Positions 20,401 through 28,937 are shown, counted from the first letter of the stretch. The stretch: 64,000 bases of DNA from Trichomonas vaginalis G3 (GCF_026262505.1 NC_067203.1:2046001-2110000), one strand, 5' to 3'. Translations and numbers: made by a program. The notes: generated from the sequence alone by a model not told the origin.

Positions 20401-21331
20401 TGTCAAATGTGAAGTGTTGCAAGGATACTATTACGATGGAAACAGAGATATTAGAATAAGAGATGAAGTAAAGAAGTTGTTTGAGTTAAGGTTAATGTAT
20501 AAGAAAGAAGGAAATCCTTTGCAAGAAAATATAAAGCTCATTCTGAACAGTATTTATGGCAAAACTATTCTATCTCCTATTGAGTCAAAAATAACCATAG
20601 TAAATGACAAAGATGCTATAAGATATGCCATCAGAAACTACAACCATATAGTGAAGTTCGAAGGTTTGGATGGTTCAGATAAAACTATTTTCAAGCTAAC
20701 GAAAAGCATTTGCAGACACTTTAACTTCTGTCCACTTGGTGTTAACATTCTGTCTATGTCGAAGAGAATAATGTGTGAAGTATTCTGTACTGCTGAGGAC
20801 TTAGGAATGGACATCTTTTATAGCGATACGGACAGTATGCATCTCTACAATGAAGATATCCCTCGTTTAGCTGAAGAGTTTGAGAAAGGTTATGGAAGAG
20901 TTCTCATTGGTAAAAACCTTGGTCAATTTCATAGCGACTTTGCAGAAATCACACCTGGAAAACAAAGTTTAGCATACAAGTCAATATTTTGTGGAAAGAA
21001 GACTTACAAAGACTTACTCACGAATGATTTAAATGAAGTTGCATTTCACTGCAGAATGAAAGGCGTGAAGCAAGATGTTATTGCTTTAACCGCTAATGAA
21101 ATGTTTCCTGACTCTGTTCAGTGTTTCTATGATGAAGATAAAGGTTTAATGGTTCCGCAAGGAACATATGACAAAGACTCTGAGTTCAGTTTAATGAAAC
21201 TTTACAAAGCACTTTATGACGGTCAAGAGATTGGATTTGACTTATGTAAGTCATGTCAACCTTGCTTTGAAGAGAAGTTTAACTTCTCAATAACGACTAA
21301 AACAAGCTTTATTCGTAAGTTGAAGTTCTGA
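17441..21331 (+). CDS. polB: Protein-primed family-B DNA polymerase, 1296 aa (element B)
   Basis: Replicates the element DNA. Exonuclease motifs are FADFECSTDG (D612), FHNLSYDINFI and FYCKQDVRIL. Polymerase motif A is DFDAVSLYPSAI (D879), motif B lies at LNSIYGKT, and motif C is YSDTDSMH (D1129, D1131). All catalytic residues are present, so it may be active. The N-terminus carries three tandem 23-residue repeats (about residues 74-142, PHEVRREMFDITNANVG) and a basic region. A CFVYACIQAG ... HYMLNERLP block near 400-495 precedes the exonuclease. The start MYRKLSKLEH follows TTTTTTTATTTCCTACTAAAG, conserved in element A. It is the only full-length polymerase frame in the window. Confidence 0.95.
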   Translation: MYRKLSKLEHSEIKQLLTEANIDVAKHYATNKKALADILNDYNGAISYDRIHEFINARAFPLNDVAIDLYHRRSVPHEVRREMFDITNANVGHTRKALSHDVRQEMFELTNSNVGETRRAVPHEVRREMYDITNANVGETRKRDDTLKQQRREMFKSAIEQVRKANDVIRSIDDKPKEGERWLKKDEENRKRNVKTGNRLIDFNIEALDEPNRDYLHKHFGKVFMRLLEKIKINTQQRWMVCYKLGGKYECSTLNLNNIGTLLHQLLKENFISEIEANAAGIVEMHYDFFLTNIKNLTEIKMYDLTEYEGLTMSDVKKGKPKKRPYRDESTLTNDQKPILEALKQTGNPALIESFWKDNGEKKFYKKRSGQFWKYLCTLPINLERYQIFNELNKRTAALMTEDNCFVYACIQAGVDGETIDHMREVIRVRDFPQSKVQEISDATGIAFNVTIGYFNDSRHNEIKRYIPKECETVRTIDLLLVEDHYMLNERLPMTTYFIRNYIEILKECGGMNIEKQMKIYTKREDKYVVRYDRTTPLWDVMKTLWECKYFEPISYGELFTYTTDLYKQNLAPFKDLSYAPKYCVQLKKKAESKEVNKAKCKFIPEHVFFADFECSTDGFHKAFNICYDSEDGSVSESIWGQNCATEFLERLPDKSLIYFHNLSYDINFILRHMTEVKGTPIIKGSRTMQITGLYKGRAIIIKDSYSVINKKLKLFPAMFNLQTGPKEVFPYNYYSSTLLTNDNRTGVISEACKFVKDIDTFMKNIDSIKGCRIDENHFDLEKYSTFYCKQDVRILREGFVKFRNDILKEFDLNVYDYVSICSIANKLFENRVYFPNGNLYDLSNKPREFISRCIQGGRCMLSDNMKQKSEKKLIADFDAVSLYPSAIARLYTLEGIPKVMKKEMLSTEYLMRHLFNDDQKEPIGEKFMSGFFVLIKITEIGIHRHFPLIVCDPELNPELNVPRSSNTCCLMYVDHITLQDLIKYQGVKCEVLQGYYYDGNRDIRIRDEVKKLFELRLMYKKEGNPLQENIKLILNSIYGKTILSPIESKITIVNDKDAIRYAIRNYNHIVKFEGLDGSDKTIFKLTKSICRHFNFCPLGVNILSMSKRIMCEVFCTAEDLGMDIFYSDTDSMHLYNEDIPRLAEEFEKGYGRVLIGKNLGQFHSDFAEITPGKQSLAYKSIFCGKKTYKDLLTNDLNEVAFHCRMKGVKQDVIALTANEMFPDSVQCFYDEDKGLMVPQGTYDKDSEFSLMKLYKALYDGQEIGFDLCKSCQPCFEEKFNFSITTKTSFIRKLKF

Positions 21332-21376
21332 GGTCATTTATTTTTGTCAGCAATGAGTTCATTCGTGATAAAAATA

Positions 21377-21402
21377 AGCCGCTAGCGGCAAGGGCGAAGC
21401 CC
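21377..21402 (+). repeat. Double-hairpin mini-element (26 nt)
   Basis: Hairpin GCCGC-TA-GCGGC, linker AA, hairpin GGGC-GAA-GCCC, then ATG. The same 26 bases occur inverted at 58318-58343 in element D, at a site with no other similarity. Confidence 0.9.
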
Positions 21403-21412
21403 ATGTGGTCAT

Positions 21413-22239
21413 TTACAATACTGCGATGGTAGAGTTTAAGAGTTGTACTTCAATGTAGAGACAGTCCTTATGGTCTGGAGGTAAGAACACTGGGCAGTTA
21501 TGGTCATGAGTGGAGAACATGTCTATCCAAAACTCACGATTGAAGCCAGTTAATTTATAGTATGACCAATGAACTCATTTTCAACTCCCTTACTTAAGTT
21601 TGAATATAATATAGCTTGCTTTCTATCCCAAATGCCTGGAAATCTAATTTCGGAAAAATCATTTTTCCTCGGAAGCATTGCATCATAATTGAAAACATTC
21701 TTGAAATCATCACTTGGTTCAGAGATTTGAAATCTTATACGTAATGGATTTTCTTTCTTTTTAGCGACTTCATTGAATGGTGAGAATACAATGAATTGAC
21801 AGTCATGTGTTCCATCTTCATTTGGTACAAACTCGTAATGAAAAGCTATTAATCTTTCTACAATTCCTTCTTCTTTCAGTTGTGCAAGAAACTCACGTAA
21901 AGGCTGTAAAGTTTGTACTTCAATGTTAAACTTCTTTTGAAAATTTTCGTAAAATGTAATTATACAGTCTTCTAACGTTGTATCGTCTTTAAAGTATTTG
22001 TATATGTGAATGTTTTGGGCGCTTAAAGACTGTTCGTCATTTTCTATCTCGACTTGAAGTATAAAGTCAACCTTTCTGAAAGCACGTGTTATATACATAG
22101 ATGTTATGCCAATGTACTTCTCTTCATTTATGTTCACAATCCAGTCTGTTGGAAACTTAAACGTTACTCTGTTCCCCTTTATTTTGACGTCAGGGTTTTC
22201 ACTACTGAACGCAACAGATAAAGGTATTTGTCTATACAT
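21413..22239 (-). pseudogene. Minor capsid/penton-like virion protein with one frameshift (element B)
   Basis: From the ATG at 22239 the frame runs 229 codons to GHTIN and a TAA at 21550. The next frame continues the protein (LTGFNREFWIDMF ... FLPPDHKDC ... STIAVL) to a stop at 21413-21415, giving about 275 residues. A single missing T near 21550 explains the break. The body is beta-rich with an IWDRKQAILYSNLS segment near the end, in the position where other elements here have a HASF motif (28938, 33914). I read it as a jelly-roll minor capsid or penton candidate; the fold call is inference. Confidence 0.65.
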
Positions 22240-22263
22240 TTAATTCGGATAAAAATAAACCAT

Positions 22264-22524
22264 TTACTCTTTCTTTGCTTCAGCTTCTTTAGCTTTTGCT
22301 TCAGCTTCTTCTCTAGCTTTCTTCGCCAGCAAACGTGGGTTCTTTTGTCTTCCAGCAGCTAATGCAGCAAGTTGTTTTTCACTAAGTTTTCTCTTTGGTC
22401 TCTCTGGCTTTTGTTCTTGTTTTTGTTCCTTCAGTTCGGATAAAATTTGCTCACGAATTTCTTTCTTCAATGCTTCAACATCTATGACCCCTTGGGTCTT
22501 GTCCGTAGGGCTTGTCTGAGTCAT
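22264..22524 (-). CDS. Small basic coiled-coil protein, 86 aa
   Basis: The start is the ATG at 22524 (MTQTSPTDKTQG). Central KKEIREQILSELKEQK forms a coiled coil, followed by KPERPKRKLSEKQLAALAAG and a Lys/Ala/Glu tail. Similar short basic proteins occur in Polintons and related viruses, where a nucleoid or nuclear-targeting role is possible. A GACCC-AAG-GGGTC hairpin remnant of the mini-element family lies inside the frame near 22486-22498. It diverges from 22570 across 45 bases. Confidence 0.6.
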   Translation of the reverse strand: MTQTSPTDKTQGVIDVEALKKEIREQILSELKEQKQEQKPERPKRKLSEKQLAALAAGRQKNPRLLAKKAREEAEAKAKEAEAKKE

Positions 22525-22569
22525 TTGACTGCAGATAAAAAACAAAATTAAAACTTTAACCGATGTAAA

Positions 22570-22995
22570 ATGAGCTTGTCAAAATCAGAGCGAGAGTCTA
22601 TTATATTAAATGACGCAAGAGGAATACAACATCCTTTCTATTACGTAAGTCAGAGTAAAGATGGTAAAATATACGTAAGAAAAAGAAAGGTTCCATTAGC
22701 AAATGCAGAAAGCGACAACATTAAGGTGTATGGCAAGGGTGAAGTCCGTGTTAAGCCTTCTGTTCAAACTGAGCCACCAAAAGAACAAGAAGAAAAGAAG
22801 CCAGATGTTCTTTCAATAACGAACCAAGAGCTTATTGCAAAGTTCGTGAATTTCATTGAAAAACAAACCGAGTCAAAGAACCCTGACCCGCCAGTGAAAG
22901 AAGTTGAGACAAAAGAGAATGTACAGTTCATTGAAAATGTCAAGAAACAACTTCCACCACGAATGCCAAGAAGAAGAGTGAGAATAATGAAGTAA
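22570..22995 (+). CDS. Small basic element protein, 141 aa
   Basis: MSLSKSERESIILNDAR leads into FYYVSQSKDGKIYVRKRK, a motif shared with 25133 (MKDGRVQFRKRK) and 32661 (FHRNGTASISKKK). A Pro/Glu-rich linker follows and the tail is strongly basic (PPRMPRRRVRIMK). A decayed mini-element (GGC-AA-GGGTGAAGTCC) lies in frame near 22731-22748. It stands 27 bases before the capsid gene, the same as in element A. Probably a DNA-binding virion or packaging accessory; not a recognised family. Confidence 0.65.
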   Translation: MSLSKSERESIILNDARGIQHPFYYVSQSKDGKIYVRKRKVPLANAESDNIKVYGKGEVRVKPSVQTEPPKEQEEKKPDVLSITNQELIAKFVNFIEKQTESKNPDPPVKEVETKENVQFIENVKKQLPPRMPRRRVRIMK

Positions 22996-23022
22996 ATAGA
23001 TATTTTTATCTGAAGTAAATAC

Positions 23023-24594
23023 ATGCAGAACGAACAGTTAAACGAATTTACTCCAGCAGAGCATATTCATCAGATTCGCTCATATTTCGAGATCATAGAC
23101 AATGCAGTTCAAATTGGTGACACTAATAGAAAATATTCTGACGCAAAGATTCCATCACAACCTGGAACTGCTAAAGATAACACATGGGTAACATTCAATC
23201 TCTCACCTCCTGGTGAAAATATGTTGGACCTTTACAATACATTCATTACGTATAAAATGGAAGGTCAATTTATTGTAGATAAAGAAATTGGTTCAGGTTC
23301 CAATAAAACAAACCCACCAGGATTTTGGATTGGTTTCGATGACGCTTTCTATGCAGTTGCTGGATATCAAATCCTTGCAAATGGTCGTATCGTATATTCT
23401 CAAGACAACGCAAGAGAGAAGCATATATAACTTCAAACTCACAAACTACCGAACAAATAAAGAAAGTAGATTTTCTCAAAGACTCAACATGAAGATGTAT
23501 GGAGTCATTCGGGAACATGCAGAACAGGACAAATTGTTAGTGGTCCAATTACAGCAGGAAAATCATTTGATTTAAGCTTCGTTTAAGAATTCCTGTTAGA
23601 AGATTCCTTCCATTAGAAGCTATTCGATTTATTCCAGCTTTGCAGGAAACATTCAGCTTAAAATAAAGTTCAGTAGCGACGCCTTACAATGCACATCTAT
23701 ATCTGTAAATGATATCATTGCTTTCAATCCAACTCTTTAAAGTTGCATTTGCTTCAGATTCAAATCCACCGACAAATAAATTTGTTCCATGGAATGAAAC
23801 CATTCACTATGATAACGAAGGCAGTAGAAGCTAGTGGAACAGTTACTATTACAACTGTAACCCAGCAACTATTTCGAACAAAGATGGATTTTAATGAATG
23901 TTTCATTCATCCAAAGTCATTCTCTTTAGACCCTAACATTTATACAGAACTTGTAGAACATTATACAAGCGAGGCTTTATGTTTTCCTGTTAAAGTTATG
24001 GATTGGATTCCTATGGACGGTTCATTCTCAAGAATACAGATAGTTCAAGTGCAACATTTACAGCAGCTTATACGCCTATTAATGTTAAAAGATATTTGGG
24101 CACTATTTAGAAAGAAAAGACAACTATTATGTTAATTTTGAGAACCCTAAGTTTAAATATCTTCAGCTTTCCATGGGAGCTTATGGAAATATGCCTGCAG
24201 AAACTGAAAAATCATATGGACCTGTATTTTATGAAATGGTTGCGAACGCCTGCAATACAAACAATGATATGATAGGATTTAATGAAGATGTTATGAGGTC
24301 ATTGGTGGATGATGGTAGTGTGGAACATAAATGGGATAGCTATGACAACACACATTTCTTATGTGGTTTTCCAACAGAAGTGGACTTTTGCTTCCAGCAA
24401 GGTCAAACATCTACTGCTCCAATAACATACAAATTGTCTGTTAAAGACCTATTGAACTAGCAACTGAAAATGTACCAAAGCCACTTATTGGATTTATGAG
24501 GGATTGTTGCTTTGCCATTCAGGTGCGTGCTAATGGAATCCCAATAATAAGATTAGATGACTATAACTTAGCTACGGACGACGGTGAGGAATAA
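23023..24594 (+). pseudogene. Double jelly-roll major capsid protein, frameshifted (element B)
   Basis: Starts MQNEQLNEFTPAEHIHQIRS at 23023 and ends NLATDDGEE at 24594, about 520 codons. The first 136 codons are intact (FNLSPPGENMLDLYNTFITY, FWIGFDDAFYAVAGYQILAN). Later parts fall into several frames, with breaks near 23415, 23530-23580, 23640, 23740, 24025-24060, 24165 and 24445. Gene order (basic gene, capsid, membrane protein) and the jelly-roll-like strand pattern fit the Polinton major capsid protein. Copy A has further damage at different places, so the two have decayed independently or carry independent read errors. Confidence 0.8.
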
Positions 24595-24624
24595 AGGATG
24601 AACGTTTATTTTTAAAGCTTATAA

Positions 24625-25083
24625 ATGAGTTCTTCATCAAACTCTCGTGAACCTTCACCATCTATGAAACAAACTTTACCAAACGATTATGGAGCACCTA
24701 TTGAATATTTCTTACGAGCTGCACAATGGCAAAGAGCAGTCTCACCAAGGTTAGGTGTTCCACCAGCTCCTGTCAAAAATAGCATTTGGTCACGTCCTTA
24801 TATAAGATATGGTCTCCCACTAGGTTTGCTAGCTACAGCAGGAGCAGTTATGATGTTGAAAAGAAATAAAGCAAATGTTGTAAATAATACTGAAGTAGCT
24901 GAAGTTAAACAAACTCCAACACCTTCGCCAAAACCAACGCCTTCACAAGCAAAACCTTCAATGACTCCTGAACCTATGGAAGTACAAACTCCTGTTCAAA
25001 AGTCAACTCCTAAACCGACTCCAACATTTAAACCAGAACCTACTCCTCAAATAAATCGTAAAACTCCTGCGTTTCCTTACTGA
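24625..25083 (+). CDS. Single-pass membrane protein with Pro/Thr-rich tail, 152 aa
   Basis: Intact sister of 12721-13179. One hydrophobic span (YGLPLGLLATAGAVMML, about residues 63-80) is followed by basic residues and a Pro/Thr/Lys tail with TPTPSPKPTPS repeats. It follows the capsid gene by 30 bases. Differences between the copies are mainly substitutions, several silent, which indicates that this small gene has stayed under constraint while the capsid frame was lost. Confidence 0.75.
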   Translation: MSSSSNSREPSPSMKQTLPNDYGAPIEYFLRAAQWQRAVSPRLGVPPAPVKNSIWSRPYIRYGLPLGLLATAGAVMMLKRNKANVVNNTEVAEVKQTPTPSPKPTPSQAKPSMTPEPMEVQTPVQKSTPKPTPTFKPEPTPQINRKTPAFPY

Positions 25084-25132
25084 AAAAATAACGTTATTTT
25101 TTATTTAATATTAAAATTTTTATTTGATTGAA

Positions 25133-25369
25133 ATGACAAATAAAGTCACTGAAGCAATGAAACAAAAATTTTTGGTAGAATACATTAAATCAGGAACTAT
25201 TCCAGAAGGTTTTTACGTTCATACTATGAAGGATGGTAGAGTTCAGTTTAGAAAGAGAAAGCAACCATTAGATAGAGAAGGTATATTAAGGAAGATTAAA
25301 CTTCATGAGGACAACATTGCTGAACTTAAGAAGAAGTTAGAAGAGTTGGAGAAAGGAAGAGAGTTATAA
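25133..25369 (+). CDS. Small basic protein, 78 aa
   Basis: Sister of 13228-13464, with the start at the ATG of MTNKVTEAMKQKF. It contains GFYVHTMKDGRVQFRKRKQ and a C-terminal coiled coil. An AT-rich leader with ATTAAAATTTTTATTTGATTG precedes it in both copies. It shows distant similarity in its basic motif to the genes at 22570 and 32661. Confidence 0.7.
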   Translation: MTNKVTEAMKQKFLVEYIKSGTIPEGFYVHTMKDGRVQFRKRKQPLDREGILRKIKLHEDNIAELKKKLEELEKGREL

Positions 25370-25385
25370 AGCAATGAATTCAACA

Positions 25386-25422
25386 GGGTGAAAAAAGAGG
25401 TGAGATCTCACCACTTCACCTA
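25386..25422. repeat. Intergenic palindrome, GGTGA stem family
   Basis: GGGTGAAAAAAGAGGTGA, GATC centre, TCACCACTTCACC. It is shorter by one unit than the element A copy (13481-13529). Confidence 0.8.
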
Positions 25423-25520
25423 AATTTATTTTTGTGCTATGTTTTCATACGTGTGAGGGTGGTGATATCATTAATTTTTAAGTTTATTTTTTATTTTATT
25501 TTTATTTTATTTTTTTATAA

Positions 25521-25859
25521 ATGACAGAACAAAAGCAACTCATACAAATCGAAAAATATAACAAACATACATTTAAACATTTATTCTTCCTTCCTGAGTA
25601 TAACATGTTCTTTACACTTCATCCTAGACCAGTTGACTATACATTGACTGTGTATAAAGATTGTCATGGTAGTTTTATAAAAACTTATGATGATGAAGGT
25701 AAGTTAACAAGACTATGCATTTCAAAACTTGAGAAACTTTATGACTTCAAGTATGACTACAATAGAGTTAACATTGACGATGAAGAATATAGAAGAAAAT
25801 TTATGAGAACGTTTATTTTTTCATTAGTGAGTTCGTTAGTGAAAATGTTAGTGAGGTGA
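25521..25859 (+). CDS. Hypothetical protein, 112 aa
   Basis: Open frame from ATG 25521 after a long TTTTTATTTTATTTTTTTATAA leader. MTEQKQLIQIEKYNKHTFKH is followed by hydrophobic/aromatic beta-like segments; no family recognised. It lies between the last conserved gene and the right end of B, a position empty in element A, so it is either a gain in B or a loss in A. Confidence 0.5.
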   Translation: MTEQKQLIQIEKYNKHTFKHLFFLPEYNMFFTLHPRPVDYTLTVYKDCHGSFIKTYDDEGKLTRLCISKLEKLYDFKYDYNRVNIDDEEYRRKFMRTFIFSLVSSLVKMLVR

Positions 25860-25899
25860 AGTGGTTGGCGGCTTTGTAAATATTTAAGGTTAAGTTGGT

Positions 25900-26005
25900 G
25901 TTTGTGTTGTAAAATATACGTTAACGGTTTCGTAAAGTGTCAAATTCACATATAATGGGTAAGTAGGTGCGCAGTGCCACAGTACCCAACTAACCCATAC
26001 TAACT
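25900..26005 (+). mobile_element. Right terminal region of element B with hairpin
   Basis: GTTGTAAAATATACGTTAACG and the following bases align with the end of A. A hairpin at 25955-25998 has outer stem ATGGGT/ACCCAT and inner AAGT.GG pairing around core GCGCAGTGCCAC. The element ends ATACTAACT at 26005. Stem letters differ from those in A, but pairing is kept. Confidence 0.7.
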
Positions 26006-26275
26006 AAGGGAATAGTTTCATTATGCTTTCAATGACAGCCTTATAATATAATCATAGTTTTCGCTCAATATGCAGCATTTTTTTTTCGAAATCTATGGTC
26101 AATATCCTAAATACTGATTGCTTTGCATTCATATCTCTTACATTTTCTATACCCACATCACTATTCATTGCTATTCCTATCTTTTTCATTTTTGTTTGTT
26201 TCTCATAATTTCTCAAAAAACATGATAACTTGATATTTGTAAATATCATACTTTATAACGTAAATAAGAACTTGA

Positions 26276-26276
<1 letters not shown>
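26006..26276. other. Short flank between elements B and C, no gene seen
   Basis: AT-rich with no shared motif with either element. A 65-codon minus-strand frame (26052-26249) is low-complexity and unsupported. The stretch ends TTGAC directly before the poly-A start of element C. Confidence 0.6.
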
Positions 26277-26349
<73 letters not shown>

Positions 26350-26755
26350 TAGTGGGGCTTCCAGGCACTTCGTGCCTTCTAGCCCTGAAGATGTTTAGTA
26401 TAATTGAAGTTTTTATTCGGAAAATTGTTAGTCTTCTGGGTCGAAAACATTATATAATGTGTCGCTTTTCACAAATTATATATGTTTTCATGTTTTGTCA
26501 AGACTTCTTCGTAAATGTTTTGTCAAGACTTCTTCTTCGTAAATGTTTTGTCAAGACTTCTTCTTCGTAAATGTTTTGTCAAGACTTCTTCGTAAATGTT
26601 TTGTCAAGACTTCTTCGTAAATGTTTTGTCAAGACTTCTTCTTCGTAAATGTTTGTCAAGACTTCTTCGTAAATGTTTTGTCAAGACTTCTTCGTAAATG
26701 TTTTGTCAAGACTTCTTCTTCGTAAATGTTTTGTCAAGACTTCTTCGTAAAATCA
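26277..26755. repeat. Left terminal inverted repeat of element C
   Basis: In order: a 71-base A tract; a nested hairpin with core GGCAC-TTC-GTGCC inside GGGCT...AGCCC (26353-26386); TTTAGTATAATTGAAG; a conserved CTTTTCACAAATTATATATG; and then ten direct copies of a 25- or 28-bp unit (TTTTGTCAAGACTTCTTCG plus TAAATG, with one or two CTT). All these parts recur inverted at 46800-47186. Confidence 0.85.
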
Positions 26756-26771
26756 GACAAAAATATATTTT

Positions 26772-26993
26772 AGGTGAAGAGGTGAGATTTCACCTGTTTT
26801 TTCACCTAATTTTTCACCCTCTTGAATTTTCATGAAATTTACACCAAAAATATATTTTAGGTGAAGAGGTGAGATTTCACCTGTTTTTTCACCTAATTTT
26901 TCACCCTCTTGAATTTTCATGAAATTTACACCAAAAATAATGTTTAGGGTAGAAGGGTAGATTTCACCTGTTTTCTACCCTCTTTTCTACCCT
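26772..26993. repeat. Three palindromes, two GGTGA type and one mixed GGGTAGA type
   Basis: Copies at 26772-26819 and 26859-26907 have GGTGAGATTTCACC centres. The third, 26945-26993, keeps the layout, but its outer units read GGGTAGA and CTACCCTC while one inner unit is still TTTCACCTG. It looks like a half-converted intermediate between the two stem words. Each is followed by TTGAATTTTCATGAAATTTACACC. Confidence 0.85.
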
Positions 26994-27036
26994 CTTGAAT
27001 TTTCATGAAATTTACACCAAAAATATACTACTAGGG

Positions 27037-27310
27037 TCATTTACGAAGAAATCTCAACAAAGTCTTTACGATGAAATCTTGACAAAGTCTTTACGAAGAA
27101 GTCTTAACAAAGTCTTTACGAAGAAATTCATGAAAATTCAAGAGGTGAGAAATGAGGTGAAAAAAGAGGTGAAATCTCACCTCTTCACCTAAAATATATT
27201 TTTGGTCATTTACGAAGAAGTCTTAACAAAGTCTTTACGAAGAAATCTCAACAAAGTCTTTACGAAGAAATCTCAACAAAGTCTTTACGAAGAAGTCTTG
27301 ACAAAACATC
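27037..27310. repeat. Diverged 24-26-bp array interrupted by a GGTGA palindrome
   Basis: Units of the form ACGAAGAAATCTCAACAAAG and TCTTT run in the opposite direction to the terminal array. They are split by a palindrome at 27141-27191 (AGAGGTGAGAAATGAGGTGA ... TCACCTCTTCACCT). An open frame across this array is a product of the repeat and is not called. Confidence 0.8.
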
Positions 27311-27351
27311 TGTCACTTTTCAGGAAAAAACATTTTTATTATTATATATAA

Positions 27352-28170
27352 ATGAATTTTACAAAACCACCGCTACCCTTCTTTGGAAATAAGAGTAGAT
27401 GTAAAGATATTCTATTGAGAGAACTTAAGAAACTACCGAATGGTCTAACATTTGTAGACTTGTTCGGTGGAAGTTTCTATATATCTCATTTGTGCCATAT
27501 AATATTCCCAGACTCAAAGATTATATGCAATGACTTCGACAACTATATGGACCGTCTCAAACATATACCAGACACAAACAAAATATTGAAAGAGTTAAAA
27601 GAAAAGATACCTATAGGTAAGATGGAACGTATACCATTAGATAAGAAAAATACTGTCAGAGAGGTTTTGAAAAAGGCAGAGTATATTGACTGGGATAGTA
27701 TATCTGCTAGACTATTATATAGTGGTGCTATAAGAGTTCATGACATTGAAACACTTATGTCAAAAGTTTTATATCTTAACTATACAAATGTTTTCAAAGA
27801 GGACATAGAAAAATATACTGAGGGTATAGAGTTTGTGAGATGTCATTGGACAGAGTTGTATGAAAAATATAAAGACAAGGAAAATGTTTTCTTTATAGTG
27901 GACCCGCCGTTCTATAACACATGGGATTTTCAATACCAAGTAGACTGGACTTTGAGAGACTCTTTAGAAACTTTAGACGTTTTACATAACCATCCATGCT
28001 TTTACTTTACATCCGATAAAAGTGGTTTGGAAAGTGTCATGAGATGGTTAGAGGACATACATGACTATGAGTTTAGATACGATAAGATAGAATATGAGAG
28101 AGGTCCTATAAACCGGAGAAAGTGTCACAACAAAGAAATTTTATTGGTAAGTAAATGTGGTTTGAAATAG
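27352..28170 (+). CDS. DNA N6-adenine methyltransferase, Dam/D12 class, 272 aa
   Basis: Transfers a methyl group from S-adenosylmethionine to adenine N6 in DNA. The SAM-binding motif is PFFGNKSRC near residues 9-17 with FVDLFGGSF near 34-42, and the catalytic motif is VDPPF at residues 183-187 (DPPY type). The length fits the Dam family, and the C-terminus contains FYFTSDKSG. It is the first gene inside the left repeat of element C. Known Dam enzymes act on GATC, but this enzyme's site cannot be read from the sequence. It may mark element DNA or protect it. Adenine methylation and Polinton-like methylases have been reported in trichomonads. Confidence 0.85.
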   Translation: MNFTKPPLPFFGNKSRCKDILLRELKKLPNGLTFVDLFGGSFYISHLCHIIFPDSKIICNDFDNYMDRLKHIPDTNKILKELKEKIPIGKMERIPLDKKNTVREVLKKAEYIDWDSISARLLYSGAIRVHDIETLMSKVLYLNYTNVFKEDIEKYTEGIEFVRCHWTELYEKYKDKENVFFIVDPPFYNTWDFQYQVDWTLRDSLETLDVLHNHPCFYFTSDKSGLESVMRWLEDIHDYEFRYDKIEYERGPINRRKCHNKEILLVSKCGLK

Positions 28171-28286
28171 GACTACTTGTTTTAGGTTTTTTCCATTGTG
28201 TCATTTACTTATTTGACGTGGCAGAAAGATATAGAGAATATGAAGATGAACCAATGCCTGCAAATGTTCAGTATATGTACTCGTAA
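28155..28286 (+). CDS. Small membrane protein, 43 aa
   Basis: ATG at 28155 overlaps the end of the methylase by 16 bases. MWFEIGLLVLGFFHCVIYLF is one hydrophobic span, followed by DVAERYREYEDEPMPAN, so the tail is acidic. No family recognised. The clear membrane span and the tight packing between neighbours support it; the small size makes the call moderate. Confidence 0.5.
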   Translation: MWFEIGLLVLGFFHCVIYLFDVAERYREYEDEPMPANVQYMYS

Positions 28287-28309
28287 GAGATATTTTTATC
28301 TAATATTAA

Positions 28310-28672
28310 ATGGACGCACAGAACTTAGCGAATGCACAGCAACCTGGACAACAAACCCAGAGAATATTCCAAATGAAGTTAGAATACAAACTGCAATGGC
28401 AAACTATGGTCAAGTGCCAACAGATGTACAAATGCAAACTGCCATGTCAAATGACGCTGCGTTAGGTTTGCCACCATGGTATGCAAATATGAGATGGAAA
28501 GAGTTTTATACAAACCCTGAAGTGGGATATAAACAAACTTTATGCAGATGACGCGAACACAGGAGTTGACCCAGAATATGTTTTCTACCAGAGGAGAAAC
28601 AGAATGTATGAGCTCCAGTTAAAGAATGCTATGGAACTCAACAGGAAACGTAAGAGACTAGGCGGACATTAG
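28310..28672 (+). pseudogene. Hypothetical element protein with two frameshifts, about 120 aa
   Basis: The start MDAQNLANAQQPGQQT follows a TTTTTATCTAATATTAA leader. The middle (VQMQTAMSNDAALGLPPWYA) and the end (GVDPEYVFYQRRNRMYELQL ... RKRKRLGGH) lie in other frames, with breaks near 28360 and 28530. Gln/Ala-rich N-terminus, basic C-terminus; function unknown. Downstream stop at 28670-28672. Confidence 0.6.
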
Positions 28673-28690
28673 ATTTTTACACGTAGTAAA

Positions 28691-28933
28691 ATGGGTTTCT
28701 TCAGTAAGATAGGAAACTTCTTTCGAAATGTTGGAAGAGGTATATGGAATGGAATAAAATCTGTCGGAAGAGGAATTTGGAACGGAGTCAAAAATATTGG
28801 TAAAAGGGTAGGTCAGTTTGTTGGTATTATACCTAAAGACCCTGAACCAGAAGAACAAGCTCCTGTTATACAACAGCCTGAACCTGCACCACAGTCTAGT
28901 TGGCAACCAAATCCAACACCTCAGCCGTATTAA
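28691..28933 (+). CDS. Small amphipathic-helix protein, 80 aa
   Basis: MGFFSKIGNFFRNVGRGIWN is followed by a near repeat of GRGIWNGIKSV, giving an amphipathic, basic helix of about 40 residues. The tail is Pro/Gln/Glu-rich and ends NPTPQPY. Related proteins, each starting MGLF or MAAGFFKK, are at 32067, 49896 and 50361 (minus). Such peptides resemble membrane-active internal virion proteins of adeno-like viruses in character only; a membrane-lytic entry role is a hypothesis. Confidence 0.6.
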   Translation: MGFFSKIGNFFRNVGRGIWNGIKSVGRGIWNGVKNIGKRVGQFVGIIPKDPEPEEQAPVIQQPEPAPQSSWQPNPTPQPY

Positions 28934-28937
28934 AAAA

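Noticed and set aside
26052-26249. 65-codon minus-strand frame in the flank
   Set aside because: Low complexity, no leader motif, no similarity to any other frame in the window.
26277-26347. Poly-A tract as the tail of a retroposon
   Set aside because: The tract has an inverted counterpart (T tract) at the other end with matching inner terminal repeat, so it is part of a DNA element terminus.
26489-26755. Possible CRISPR-like array of regular 25-bp repeats
   Set aside because: Units are directly contiguous, with no unique spacers and no cas-type gene; they form part of the element's terminal inverted repeat.
26995-27192. 65-codon plus-strand frame
   Set aside because: Lies wholly within the 25-bp array and palindrome; the protein is an artefact of the repeat.
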